A DNA stretch of 64,000 nucleotides from Tribonema minus (Eukaryota; Sar; Xanthophyceae; Tribonematales; Tribonemataceae), in assembly GCA_017506865.1 (NCBI GenBank), contig JAFCMP010000137.1:62001-126000 (forward strand), given 5' to 3'. Positions 10,151 through 20,367 of this stretch are shown in pieces (the first letter of the stretch is position 1; each line of letters opens with the position of its first letter). The notes beneath the pieces were generated by a model. That model was not told the DNA's origin. It was given only the letters and a program-made list of their open reading frames with translations, and did not search any database. The translations under genes and the position numbers were made by a program.

Positions 10151-10549
10151 TCTGGAGTGCTGAGCGTTCTTGAAGTTATTCATCAGATTCTGCTACTGTT
10201 GCAGTGACTGTCGCTGCTTATGGCGGCACTCGAGTCAAATCTGAGAGGTTCGGCGTGTTTCATGCCCGGCCTGAGCAGTGCCAGATGTCAGCTGCTGACA
10301 TACAGCAACCACCATAGCAGTTCATGTTGTCACACAGGACGCTCGCTATGGGACCCAGTGACGGACTGCAGCATGATGCGCAAGTGCCATGACTCGATGA
10401 TAACTGCAATGTGTGTCATACTGATCGGTCACAGGCACCTTAATGAGGATACAAGCGGCTGCGACTTGGAACGCGCAATGGCTTGGACCGCTCGTGCCAC
10501 CAGACTCTTCCTACATACCATCGGCATTGACAAACAATCGTTATGACCG

Positions 10550-10855
10550 TCACTGCGGCGTGATGGCATCTGCGGCGCCTGCGGCGCCTTCTGTAGTGCG
10601 TCGACGACCTGAGGCTGAGTTGGACGCGTTTACGGTCGACAACGGCCGGGCCCCGGATCGCCGACCCCTCCCCCCCACCACCTCCCCTTCAAGTGTTTCT
10701 TTGGACTGACAGCTGCTTGTGGGGGTTTTCTTTCCGGGCTTTTGGGGTTTTCTCTGTGGGGCGTTTTGTGTGGCAACCATTGCGCGGTTGCGGCCATGCG
10801 TTCCCCGTGAGGATGGTTTTCCCCCCACCACACAGTTGTCAGCTGTCTGTTGCAC
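10550..10855 (-). CDS. Hypothetical 101-codon basic ORF in a GC-rich island
   Basis: A minus-strand open frame inside an isolated GC-rich island. The product is basic and low-complexity (Lys/Arg/Gly/Ser-rich, with a PQRKPQKPGKK segment). I recognise no domain. The abrupt change in base composition against both flanks is the main reason to list it. It could be an exon, a retroelement fragment or chance. No splice partner was found. Confidence 0.2.
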   Translation of the reverse strand: MQQTADNCVVGGKPSSRGTHGRNRAMVATQNAPQRKPQKPGKKTPTSSCQSKETLEGEVVGGRGRRSGARPLSTVNASNSASGRRRTTEGAAGAADAITPQ

Positions 10856-12568
10856 TTGTGCTGCTGCCTAATAGACTAAGTGCTCGCGCCAAATCGATTA
10901 TGTGCGCTTCACATGGCATCCCGTCGTCCAGCCCACAGCTAGTTCATCTGTGCCAGGCACAGTGTGCCTGCACTTGATCACTACTCTTATCACAGGGTTT
11001 TGCGCCTCCAGTAAAAACGACATTATAGCACAGGGAATAAAGCGACTAAAAATGTACATTGCGCTTGGCGATGTCCTTTGAAATTAGAAATTGTAATCGT
11101 CGATGCACACTGACTACACCTTCAACTTGAAGTCATTAAGGAGTCATGATGCACATTCTGGCAGCAACGTGGAAGTCCATCAGCTGGGCTTTTGGCGCTA
11201 GGCGAGAATTAATGCGAAGTAGTATAGAGCTCATGTTATATCATAAAGTATGACACAGCAACTACATGCAATGCCATGCAGTCTCTGAGTGGTCTGTAAT
11301 TTCACCATCAGCTGTTCGCTGTCATGATAGCCCGGGTGACAATTGTATTAGCATCTGAAAAAACATATATGCCGACATGTGTGGTGTGGACAGTGGGGTC
11401 ACCGGTACAACAGGGATTAACTGAAACAGGCTACCATGTGATGCTGTCATGCATGCAAACAAGGAAGCTGGAAGAGCACTTGGAGATTTACTGTGGGGGA
11501 GGTTTGGCGATTCGAAAATAAGGGCGCACTGCAAATAGGCACTGGCGGGGGCGCAAGGACACCATGCGGCAGCAAGCCTTGCGCAGAACAACATACCAGT
11601 TGGCTACCACCTTCAAGCACACACCATACTGCGCAGTGTGCGGCGTTGAGCTGGTTGAGAGCTGGAATCAATCACCTCCTTGAAGACGAGCACCCACCGT
11701 GTCTGCAATTCTTGCTGGCACAATCATTGAAGTGGGGGTCCCCTGGGGGGGGCTTGAAACCCAGTAGTTGCAGTGCTGGTAAAGATGTAACCGGCAGAGG
11801 GGGTCATTTAAAAAAAGGTGCTGACAGCCACAATGACCCGTGATGACTTCTTAAGGTGCGCTAGAGGTGCCGCCATAGGTATACACCACAGAATGCGCAG
11901 CAGCATGTCTTGCAAAAATGTGCACTGAATCATGTAATTTTGAAATTGCATTTCATCATGAAAACACTTTTGATTTACAACGCGGAACAGCATGTCATCC
12001 ACTCATGTCTCTTTGATGTGTGTGATTGCATTGCACCATGACAACAACACTGCTCAGACATTGTGTGCTGCTGCACGAGCCGCGCAAGTCAGCGACAGCT
12101 ATGTGTACACACAAGCAAAGTGGCAGGTGTGCACAGCAGGACTCGGCATTTCTGACTGCCTGCAGCTGATGTGCACTGTGCTGGCTCACTTGTCGCAAAA
12201 GTACCTCTAGGTGCCTGCACTCTCTGTGATGCGCCGAGTCATGCTGCAGGATTCCATTAGCTTCACGGCTTCAAATTCAAACACACCCGCATCAACATCA
12301 AAATCACCTATTCCACGGACACCCCACCTAGAGGACATCTATGTGTGGGCAGGCACATGTTCTCCATGTAGGCAGCTAGCTGATTGCCGACCACCAGCAT
12401 CGCTGCCACCAATGCAAACTGGGTGCATAACATGCTCAAGACGGGAGGACTTTTGCGCACAGAGCGCGACGTCAGCAAGCAAGCCTCTGCACTGCCACTC
12501 CGCCATAAGTTGAAGTGCCGCGGCTGACACTGACAATGCCGTTGCCGCCCACCGGCGCCTCTGTTGGT

Positions 12569-12572
12569 CCGC

Positions 12573-12604
<32 letters not shown>

Positions 12605-12606
12605 CT
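12569..12606. repeat. CAG/CTG trinucleotide repeat
   Basis: About 12 near-perfect CTG units on the plus strand. On the minus strand they lie in a 182-codon open frame (12856-12308) as a polyglutamine run. The rest of that frame is not recognisable, so I do not call a gene. Confidence 0.85.
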
Positions 12607-13057
12607 GCTGCGGCCTCTGCTCAGTCTGATGCCGGCCGCCGCAAATTGCGAATGCGCGCCGCCGCTTTGACCTCACAAATGGCTGAGCCCCTGCCGCGCA
12701 GTGACTGCTGATGCCCTGCTTGGCCACTTGCGCCGAGCGATGGGCTGCTCGCGGCCCGGCAGCGGCTGTTGATGTTCGTTGCTGCCGCCCTGTTCTCCGT
12801 GTGCTGAGTCGATACAGCAATGGGTTGTTCAGCTGCTGGGTGATGCTGCTGAGCACTGACGCTGTGCGTATTCAAGTCCTCATCGCTGAGCCTCACTGCC
12901 GCACCTCCTCGCTGAGCCACACACGCAGCCAAATCGCCCATTGTTCGTGTTCTCTTGTGCGCTGCTGCTGAGGCGCTGTGGAGGTGTGCTGCCCCTCAGA
13001 CTGCGCTGCCGCAAGGCACCGGCGGCGCTGCCCCCGCCACGCAATGCGCCGCGATGC

Positions 13058-16000
13058 TCAGCAGTGCTGGCGGATAAACCGCGCCGTGTCTGCGAGAGAG
13101 TCTAGCCCGTTGCTCATCCCCTCGCGCGCAAAGAAGCCGTGGAGCGTTGCGTCGTAGCGGCGTAGCGTCACTGGACCCTGTGCGCCGCCGCCGCCGCCGC
13201 TGCCACTGCTGCCGCCGCCGTCGTTGCTGCTGCCACCGTCAGTGCCGCCGCCGCCTGCTGCTGCCACACGTGCTGAAAAGGCTTCTACCTCATCCGCAAC
13301 GACCTCTTGCTTGGCGTACACAACGAGCGTGGGCGGGAGGGCGCGAAGACGCCATGCTGGCGCGCGCAGAGGCGACGCCCGCCAATCTTCACCTGCAGTG
13401 TCCATGACAAACACAGAATGCGTGGTGAAGTGCCTGGAATGGTGTATAGCTACATGACATCTTGAAGCAAGTACGCCCAGAATCCATATGAGGGCGGGGG
13501 GCGGCGGCCTCCTGATCTGCAGCCAGTGCACGGGCACTGGTGCATACTTGGTAGACAGAAGATATTATGCTCACATCTGGAAACGACATTGCAAACACAA
13601 AGGTCCAGTGCATACCACAGCTTTAGGACCGTCAACGGTAAGCTGCGCCCAAGTAAGAACTTGCAGTGATTCGGCGAGCAAGGCACATGCACCGCGCAGA
13701 AGCTCGCCCACTGATCCGCATACCAGCCGTCAGCGCACTTCCGACCCCCCTACCCCCGCTGCCCCCCCATGCTCCTGGCACCATGTATGCTCCGATTGTA
13801 GTGGGATATGCTGGCACATTGAAAGACCGTGACATGCACGCTATGTGCGCGCGTTGAGACGATCACCCGCGCGCACGGCTGGCAGGCCAACCCTGACCCT
13901 GAGATGTCGACCGGCGTATGTAGCCCTCCACCCTTACTCCTCAACTCTGACTCCAACCCTTGCCCCAACCCCAATCTCAACCCCCAACCCTAGCCCTAAC
14001 AACATACGTCAACGCGCTCACCTGCGCGTAAAGCGGCCGCCCGCGCCGCAGCGGCGCCGCGGCGACGCATCCACCACCCCCCTTCCCCCCCCCCTCCCCC
14101 CCCACCGCGCCCAGGTACAGGTCCCAGTACAGCTCCATGGTGGCGCGCGACAGCAGGTGCGCGCCGCCGCCGTAGCGCGCGTAGGACCCGGCGGCGCGCC
14201 GCGCGTGCGCGCGCGAGAGGACGGGCGACCCGAGCACCACCGCGCACAGCGCGCGCCTGCGACCGCTGAGCTGCCTGCGGGGTGACGCGCAGACAGAAGC
14301 CAGTGCCGAATGACGTTGCAGATGACGTGAGGCAGTTGCGAGCGTGAGGGAGGCCCACGTGCGCGCACGAAAGGACGGGCAGCATAGGACCCGGCGCCGC
14401 GCTGCGCGTGTGCGCGCGAGAGGACGGGCGAGCCGAGCACCACCGCGCACAGCGCGCGCCTGCGCCCGCTGAGCTGCCTGCGGCAATGGGCGAGATGATG
14501 TGCAGAATGATGACAGTGCTGTTTTTTGAAGTATGACTTTGCAGACGACGTGAGGCACAGTCGACGTGCGCGCGCAAGGGGACAGGCGGCGCGCGCCGAG
14601 CGCTGTGGCGTACGCGTGGAGCGCTGCTTCCGCCCTTCGGTGATCCATCTGCAAGTGGCGGCAACCGTTGCGCAGGGACTGCGGGAAAGTACGTGACAGT
14701 GCACGCACTCCGCTGCCGTCAACGACCTGAAGATCATCAGCGCGCCATTGCGACGTTTGATCCTCGTCTGAGGCCCTCGCAAGCTCTACAGAAAATCACG
14801 TGCTTCGAGAAGTTCACAGACAGCACCCAGAGCATTTGAGCGGAGCATCACTCGCACCCGAGCGCTGACACGTGCCCCTATCACTGCACACACACAGACA
14901 AACAGCAATAAAAATGCGCAACTGCCGTGCCTGCAACTCTGGCACCGCAGCGATGCGCGCCGCGGCCGCCGTCAGACCCCCTCCCGCGAGTCGTCCCCCC
15001 CTCCCCCCCCGCCGCCCCTCCCCACCACTGCTGAGCCCCCCGCCCCCCCCTCCTCCTCACAGGGGAGTCTACCCACACACGGACGCAGTCATTGCGCACA
15101 GCCACAGTGGCAACGCGCCGCAGCCATCGCCGACTGCACACCTGAAGCCCTGCGCGACGCGCCCCCCCGCCGCCGCCAGCGCCGCCGCCGCCGCCTCCAG
15201 GTCCCTCGTGCGCTTCATCTCACATACTTCACGTACTTGTCACGGGCTTGTGAGCGGAACAGACCGTCGCGCCTGCCACGTGTCCGGGCGCACTCACAGA
15301 CGCTCACACACAGAGCGGAATTGCCGCACCTGAAGCCCTCCGCGACGCGCCCCCCCGCCGCCGCCAGCGCCGCCGCCGCCGCCAGGTTCCCCCCCGCAGA
15401 GTCCCCTACGAGCGCGACGCGCGCGGCGTCCGCGCCCAGCGCGCGCGCGCCGCCGCGCCGCGCCCACCTGAGTGCTGCCGCAGCGTCCTCCAGCGCACGC
15501 GGAAAGGGGTGCGCCGGCGGCTGGCGGTAGCCGACGCTGAGGACAATGGAGTTGGCCGCGGCGGCGAGCGCGCGCGCCACCGAGTCGAACGCGTCCACGG
15601 AGCCGAAAACCCAGCCGCCACCTGCGGGGGGCGGCGGGGGGGGGGGGGGGGGGGGTCGCGTGCGCATGAGCGGAGCGTGTGCGCGTTGCAAAGGGCATGG
15701 CGTTCGGGGTGCTATGCGTGGTTTGCGGTGCGCTAGTGCGGAAGGTGTCTGGGTGGCAGGTCTTTGTGAGCTGCGGACGGCGAGTCGAACGCGGCTACGG
15801 ACCTGAACGCGTAGGCGCCGCCGCCTGCGGTGGAGGCTGCGCCGCAGCGCGCGCAAGCAGGCCCTGCGCCTTGGAACCAGATTGTCTAACTGTCCACAGG
15901 TGGATGGTATGTGATTGAAAAGGTACGTGTACATCAGCCGATCAGGCTGGCAGGCCTAGCAGGTTACAGCGGCCACGCTGCGCGACCGACAGCAGAGTAG

Positions 16001-16965
16001 GCTGAGCGCACTGGCATAGCTGGCACGCGAGCTAACTGTGCTCCATCTTCATATAGATTGCCCAAGGGCCCCGCAGCCTTTGTTGCTTGACCTCAGCGGG
16101 ATGACACTGGCACGGTGGGTGACCATTGCAAGCAGCAACCGCAAGAAAACAGTAGGTGGGTAACACCATTGTTGTAAACAGCTAGTAGGCACTTGATCAA
16201 GTGGCTGGAGCTTGGATGTAAGTGTACATGTGCCCCGGACTATAAACTATACTGACGAACGCCGCCATGGGGGAGCCGCAGGAAGCAGGCACACGCTGGT
16301 ATAACGGGTGTCAGAGGACTCGCCATATCAGGGTCAATGAGGATGCCACCGTATTCCGGCGTGGCACATGGACAGCTTGTTGTGCGTGAAAACACTCTGA
16401 ACATGGTGTACGCCGCATATTCTCGCGGCATTCGGTCCCCGCTGCCTGCTCGTGATGCAAGTGCCTCTCACAATCAGCATCGCCACACCACAGATGCTGA
16501 ATGACAGACAGTCAAGTTCCCGTTGCAAGAATATCTGCCACTGCCAGAGAAACATACAATTGTACTTGTTGGCGGACATTGAGTCATCGCATCATGTCCG
16601 CAACACAAGCCTCGCTACCCACCGTGCAAGTAGATAATTGCTGGCAATGGCTCCCCCAAAGAGGCAGCAGTGGCATTGGGATGGTAGATCCGCACAGGGA
16701 CCGCAAAGCCGTCGCTCCCTGGAAACGTCATGTCCTCCACGCGGTGCATCGGCTTCCCTCTCACACCGCTCAGGATCGCTTCCACCCTCTGCTTCCTTTC
16801 AGCGATCTGCTGCGGATCATAGGTGCTCATGCCGCCAATGCCGAGCAGCCTGTCGGTGATGGACGCCAGCCACGAAAGCACGGTGAGTTGCCCTGATCCT
16901 CGCCATGAAACCAGCACTGCCACACAGAGAGCCAGCAAGGCACCCAGACGCCACTTTGGATTCAT
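13058..16965 (-). CDS. Alpha/beta hydrolase, hormone-sensitive-lipase type esterase (4 exons)
   Basis: Likely a membrane-anchored carboxylesterase or lipase acting on short acyl or other ester substrates. Exons: 16965-16623, 15621-15330, 14274-14111, 13392-13058; 377 aa. Residues 7-20 form a hydrophobic N-terminal anchor (LGALLALCVAVLV). The oxyanion-hole motif HGGGW is split by intron 1 and appears only when a GTGGGT donor joins the 15621 acceptor. The nucleophile elbow is GDSAGGN in exon 2. Exon 3 gives GSPVLS and the MELYWDLYL lid-side segment. Exon 4 gives SPLRAP, then VVADEVEAF with the probable catalytic Asp, and LHGFF with the catalytic His. All three triad residues are present and length fits the family. 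A Gly/Ser linker (GGGGTDGGSS...) is inserted before the last strand. Intron 3 needs a GC donor at 14110 to keep frame; a missed small exon is the alternative. The gene is divergent from gene A. Confidence 0.85.
13925..14005. repeat. Degenerate telomere-like tract in hydrolase intron 3
   Basis: CCCTAA-like units with many substitutions (AACCCTAGCCCTAAC and similar) just downstream of exon 3 of the minus-strand gene. Confidence 0.6.
14347..14490. repeat. Decayed copies of hydrolase exon 3
   Basis: Upstream of exon 3 on the minus strand, a segment matching the acceptor and first ~90 bp of exon 3 recurs (14475-14390, including CAGCTCAGCGGGCGCAGG). A further partial copy overlaps it (14395-14347). 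Frames are broken relative to the real exon. Confidence 0.7.
15141..15215. repeat. Decayed copy of hydrolase exon 2 3' end
   Basis: In intron 2, the last ~55 bp of exon 2 plus its donor (reads GGGCTTCAGGTG on the minus strand) is repeated with point changes. The array unit is exon end plus start of intron, as in the two large genes. Confidence 0.75.
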
Positions 16966-17109
16966 ATTTCAAAGCAAAGATTTAAGCAGAAGTGCCAATG
17001 CTGCTCTCAGCTGATTGCTGAGCATGAGCTAACCATGCTGAATGTGGCGATGTACGGCTGATGCAGGCCGACGCGGTGCCACGCAGCTCCAACACACAAG
17101 CTCACAACG

Positions 17110-18165
17110 AGGCGCGTCACACCTCCGCGCGAGAGATGCTCTGTACTTCGCTCACAAACGCTGCTGTGGAGTTGCACCCATGGGTGTGAACATATTTGAC
17201 AAATCGCTACCACAGCCATGCATCGACATTCACACTGAGCATCTAGCTACATTTCAAATCCTTCAAGCATCTGCTCCACAGCATAGCCCCAGGTCAGGCG
17301 CAGAGTTGCAACTTGCTTTGTACTTTTAGTATTTGTCATATCATGACAAGCGCGGACGTGTTCTGACACGCAACGCGCGCTGCAATATCTCTACTGTGTC
17401 TATCAGGAGCAGTACTACTGCCGCCAGGACTTGCTCGCAAGATCATGAATGCCAATGCTGCTGCGCGAGCTGAGCGTTCAACTTGAACCTGAAGAGGACG
17501 CGCCCCACGGTTCCATCACAGCTGGCCAAAGGTGAGGATAGCTCGAGCTCTGTACTGCGCTCACAAACGCTGCTGCATTTGAGTCGCACTCGTCCACGAC
17601 ACTCTGATCGCAATCGCTGATTCAAACACATAAGATTGCCATGGCTGCACGCGACCCACTCCAGTCACAAATGGATGACAAATCTGCTTGTGCCTGTGAC
17701 GATGTGCGTGCCCATCAATGTGCATGTGTGCCCTTACTTTTTTCTAGTCGTCGATATATGCATAGAGCCTTGAAATGCAGACTCGTGGTGCTGGTGAAGT
17801 TTTCAGAATAAATTGCGGAAGGAAAACGAAAACGTTGTGCTGGATTCACGACGGTCGTTGGTGCATCGACTGCCAAAACCATGCCAATGAGATTGAAGCT
17901 GAGCATCTACCCACTTCTGAAAAACTTCAAGCATTGAAATCCACAGCCTCAGGGTCGCAGGCAGGCTTGCTCAGGGAGGCGTACTCGTGCTTGGCTGGTC
18001 AGGGGCAGAGTGCACTGTAGTTATCCATGCATGCCATATCATGACAAGTGCCGGCGTGTTTCGACATGCAACGCGCTGTGACATTTCTATTGCATCTATT
18101 AAGATTGATGGCACAGCTGCCAAAAATTGAGCCATCAGAATCAATGGCACTGCCGCCAACGATTG
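17110..18165. repeat. Diverged direct segmental duplication
   Basis: Two series of matching blocks in the same order. GCTCACAAACGCTGCTG occurs at about 17150 and 17559. TGAGCATCTA followed by a TTCAAGCAT block occurs at 17239 and 17900. CATATCATGACAAG followed by a GCAACGCGC block occurs at 17337 and 18029. ACTGCCGCCA follows at 17415 and 18150. Spacing differs between copies, so indels have accumulated. Confidence 0.7.
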
Positions 18166-18680
18166 CTTCAGCGTTTATGGTTCTGCGCTGTGAGCGGGAG
18201 GTGAAAATCTGAGCATTGACGACTCGGAGGATGACTACATGTGCGGTGGGCCATGGCCACGCGCGCTGCTGGCCACATTGGATCGCTGTGTGGCGTTTTT
18301 TGCGGGCAACATTGCAACAGTGCAGCCGCTGCGGCAGCTGCAATGACTCATCGGATGAGGTAACACGAAGCAAGTATGCAACAGTATTTGACAGTTGCCT
18401 ATGTCCATGATGTACATTCATGGAGCGAGGAGTGCACACAAAAGCACAGATTTGTACAGAAAAGACACACTACGCCTTTGCTGCGCTTATCCACAGGACA
18501 TGCACGCTGACACAGCCTGTATGCTATAGTATACTCCAGCACGACGGGCCTGATAACATATGTATATTCTGCTGCTGATGAAGTACTGACAAGGAGAAGA
18601 TAGAATTCACCGCAACTTCAAGTTTCTGCGATGATGGTACACACACTAGCCAACTCTGTGCTTGCACAACACTACCGTAT

Positions 18681-19180
18681 CATCTATAATTAAGCCCATG
18701 GGGCGAGTTTTTTATGAGAGCGAAGAAGGGGGGTCGGGCGCCATTGTTATATGGAGAAAGAAAGGGTGGGGTGCATTTAAGTTTGTCAATGAGCTTTTTG
18801 GCTCATCTATCATGATGATCTTCATGAGGTGCCAGCATGCTTCTACGCCGCTCCTGAAACTGGTTCAACTTTCGGAAAGCCAGCTGCTGCTTCTGAGGGC
18901 CTTTTTGTGGTTTGGGCTACAGTGTTGGCTGTCTTTCTGGCTGCTCTGCACGTTGCTGATAGTGCATGCATGCACACACACAATGTGGTGACGTAGCATG
19001 AGTCACTGACTAGAGTGTGCAGAGTACACAAACGCAGAGGATACATACTGCGTATGCACTGCATGTGAGAAATAGGGGGGGAGGGGGGCATCTTTATGAG
19101 CGAAAAATAAGGGTGGAACGTCATTATGTGAGGGCTCGGAAATTCTTCAAAAATTCGCCTCGTGGGCTTAGTTATAGATG
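18681..19180. mobile_element. 500-bp MITE-like element with 32-bp terminal inverted repeats
   Basis: The ends 18681-18712 and 19149-19180 are inverted repeats matching at 28 of 32 positions; the outer part is CATCTATAAYTAAGCCCA. All four mismatches are transitions, as expected for decay of an originally identical pair. The interior has no transposase frame, so this would be a non-autonomous DNA transposon. I see no clear target-site duplication. Confidence 0.7.
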
Positions 19181-19764
19181 TTAACATGGTACTACTAGTA
19201 GCTTCTGCACAGAACCAGTGATGTCATTCGTAAGTTTGCTGAACACATACTGATCAAGGAGTGAGGTCGATTTGGTGACTGCGATGTACTTGGCTAGCTG
19301 TGATCCATGGGTACCCTTTTGCAGCAAGCGGATGGTGATCATGTAACCGACACACTGATGAGCGGAGTGCCAGTGGCCTGGCCTTTGCAAGCTCTTAGAG
19401 TATCATTTAGACTCGGAAGACTCACACCACGTAGTAACTATATATGACTCCCTTGTACAGGAGAAGGGCGGGTTGCAGCTGATTGCCCACAATACTTATC
19501 TCTTGCTACATTGCTTACTCCCTGCTCCCTGCCAAAGGCCATCCTGTCACCTTGGGACTCACAGGTAGTTGGACATGTCCGAGGTCGGAATTGTCCAGGA
19601 CCTTGCGGGTGCTGCAAGACCAGGTCACTTGTCATCGGTCCAGTTGTGAGCCTGGGTGCAAGCTGGACGTTGCCACTGCCACGCCGGCCAGCAGCAGCAG
19701 CAGCATGCTTGGCGCGCGATGAGCAGACCACAACAGACCCAATCCGGAACGGCGCAGTGCGTAT

Positions 19765-20013
19765 GTGGCATGCTACATCCCGGTTGTATATTTGCTATTT
19801 GCAGTGAACCTCACGAAGGGTGGCGGCAACATGCTCTTCACTTCGAGGCAACGCGCACAACGACAAAAGCATCACATCAGCGACATCTTCAGCAGTGGTA
19901 GCGTCTCAGCAATCTACGAGGCAAGAGGCAGCGCTTTGCCACGTGCGATTTATGCGCACCTCCTCGCCGGTGAGGAAGTTGATTGGAAGTTTCTCTTCGC
20001 GTGGGTGATGTGA
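19765..20013 (+). CDS. Hypothetical short coding segment upstream of gene A
   Basis: The last ~45 codons before the stop at 20011-20013 read like ordinary protein (contains SAIYEARGSALPRAIYAHLL and ends DWKFLFAWVM) with mixed codon use and no low complexity. It could be the last exon of a small plus-strand gene ending 355 bp before gene A, or chance. No upstream exon could be linked and I recognise no family. Confidence 0.25.
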   Translation: MACYIPVVYLLFAVNLTKGGGNMLFTSRQRAQRQKHHISDIFSSGSVSAIYEARGSALPRAIYAHLLAGEEVDWKFLFAWVM

Positions 20014-20367
20014 GCAGTGTTCAAAGGTTTACCATGCTCCTTTTCACTAAAAAAGTTGTGTTGCATGTTCAGGTTTAAATTCCGTTTCAAATTGGGTGGT
20101 TTCAAAAAATGTAACGTTTTGCTTTTTATGCCTTTTGGGCGCATCTGTGTACAGTACTCAGCAAAGCAGACACGGAGGCAGCGCTTCACGCCGCTGTAGC
20201 GCTGTAGTGGCGACATGCGCTGGCCTACAAAGCAGCTTTCATCGCCACACCCACCACGAAACAGGCCATGAGCAGGCCAAGCCACAGCACACGATTGGGG
20301 TCAGTCAGCGATTCAAAGTTCGCGAGTATCGCCAAGATACCTTCCACGACCCACGCGCACTACCAAC

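Larger units (their letters stand above)
10151..13057. other. Intergenic stretch between the satellite field and the hydrolase gene
   Basis: Mostly lower-GC DNA with no recognisable gene. It includes a GC-rich island at 10550-10860 (listed separately), plain sequence from 10980 to 12200, and a CAG repeat at 12569-12606. The last 700 bp before 13057 is 3' flank of the minus-strand hydrolase. Confidence 0.5.
16966..20367. other. Divergent intergenic region between hydrolase and gene A
   Basis: Contains the likely promoters of both neighbours, a diverged segmental duplication (17110-18165) and a TIR element (18681-19180). A plausible short coding segment ends at 20013. No TATA box or other core promoter element could be assigned with confidence. 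The AT-rich block at 20030-20140 directly upstream of gene A is the best candidate region. Confidence 0.5.

Noticed and set aside
12308..12856. 182-codon minus-strand frame with polyglutamine run
   Set aside because: Its only feature is the CAG repeat; the remainder lacks recognisable domains and no splice partner was found.
13977..14782. Long overlapping minus-strand frames of 220-254 codons
   Set aside because: Only the 14274-14111 part in one frame is the hydrolase exon; the rest is GC-rich decayed exon copy and intron.
18216..18410. Short frames around 18.2-18.4 kb with an acidic SIDDSEDDYM-like stretch
   Set aside because: About 50 codons, bounded by stops and without splice signals or a recognisable family.
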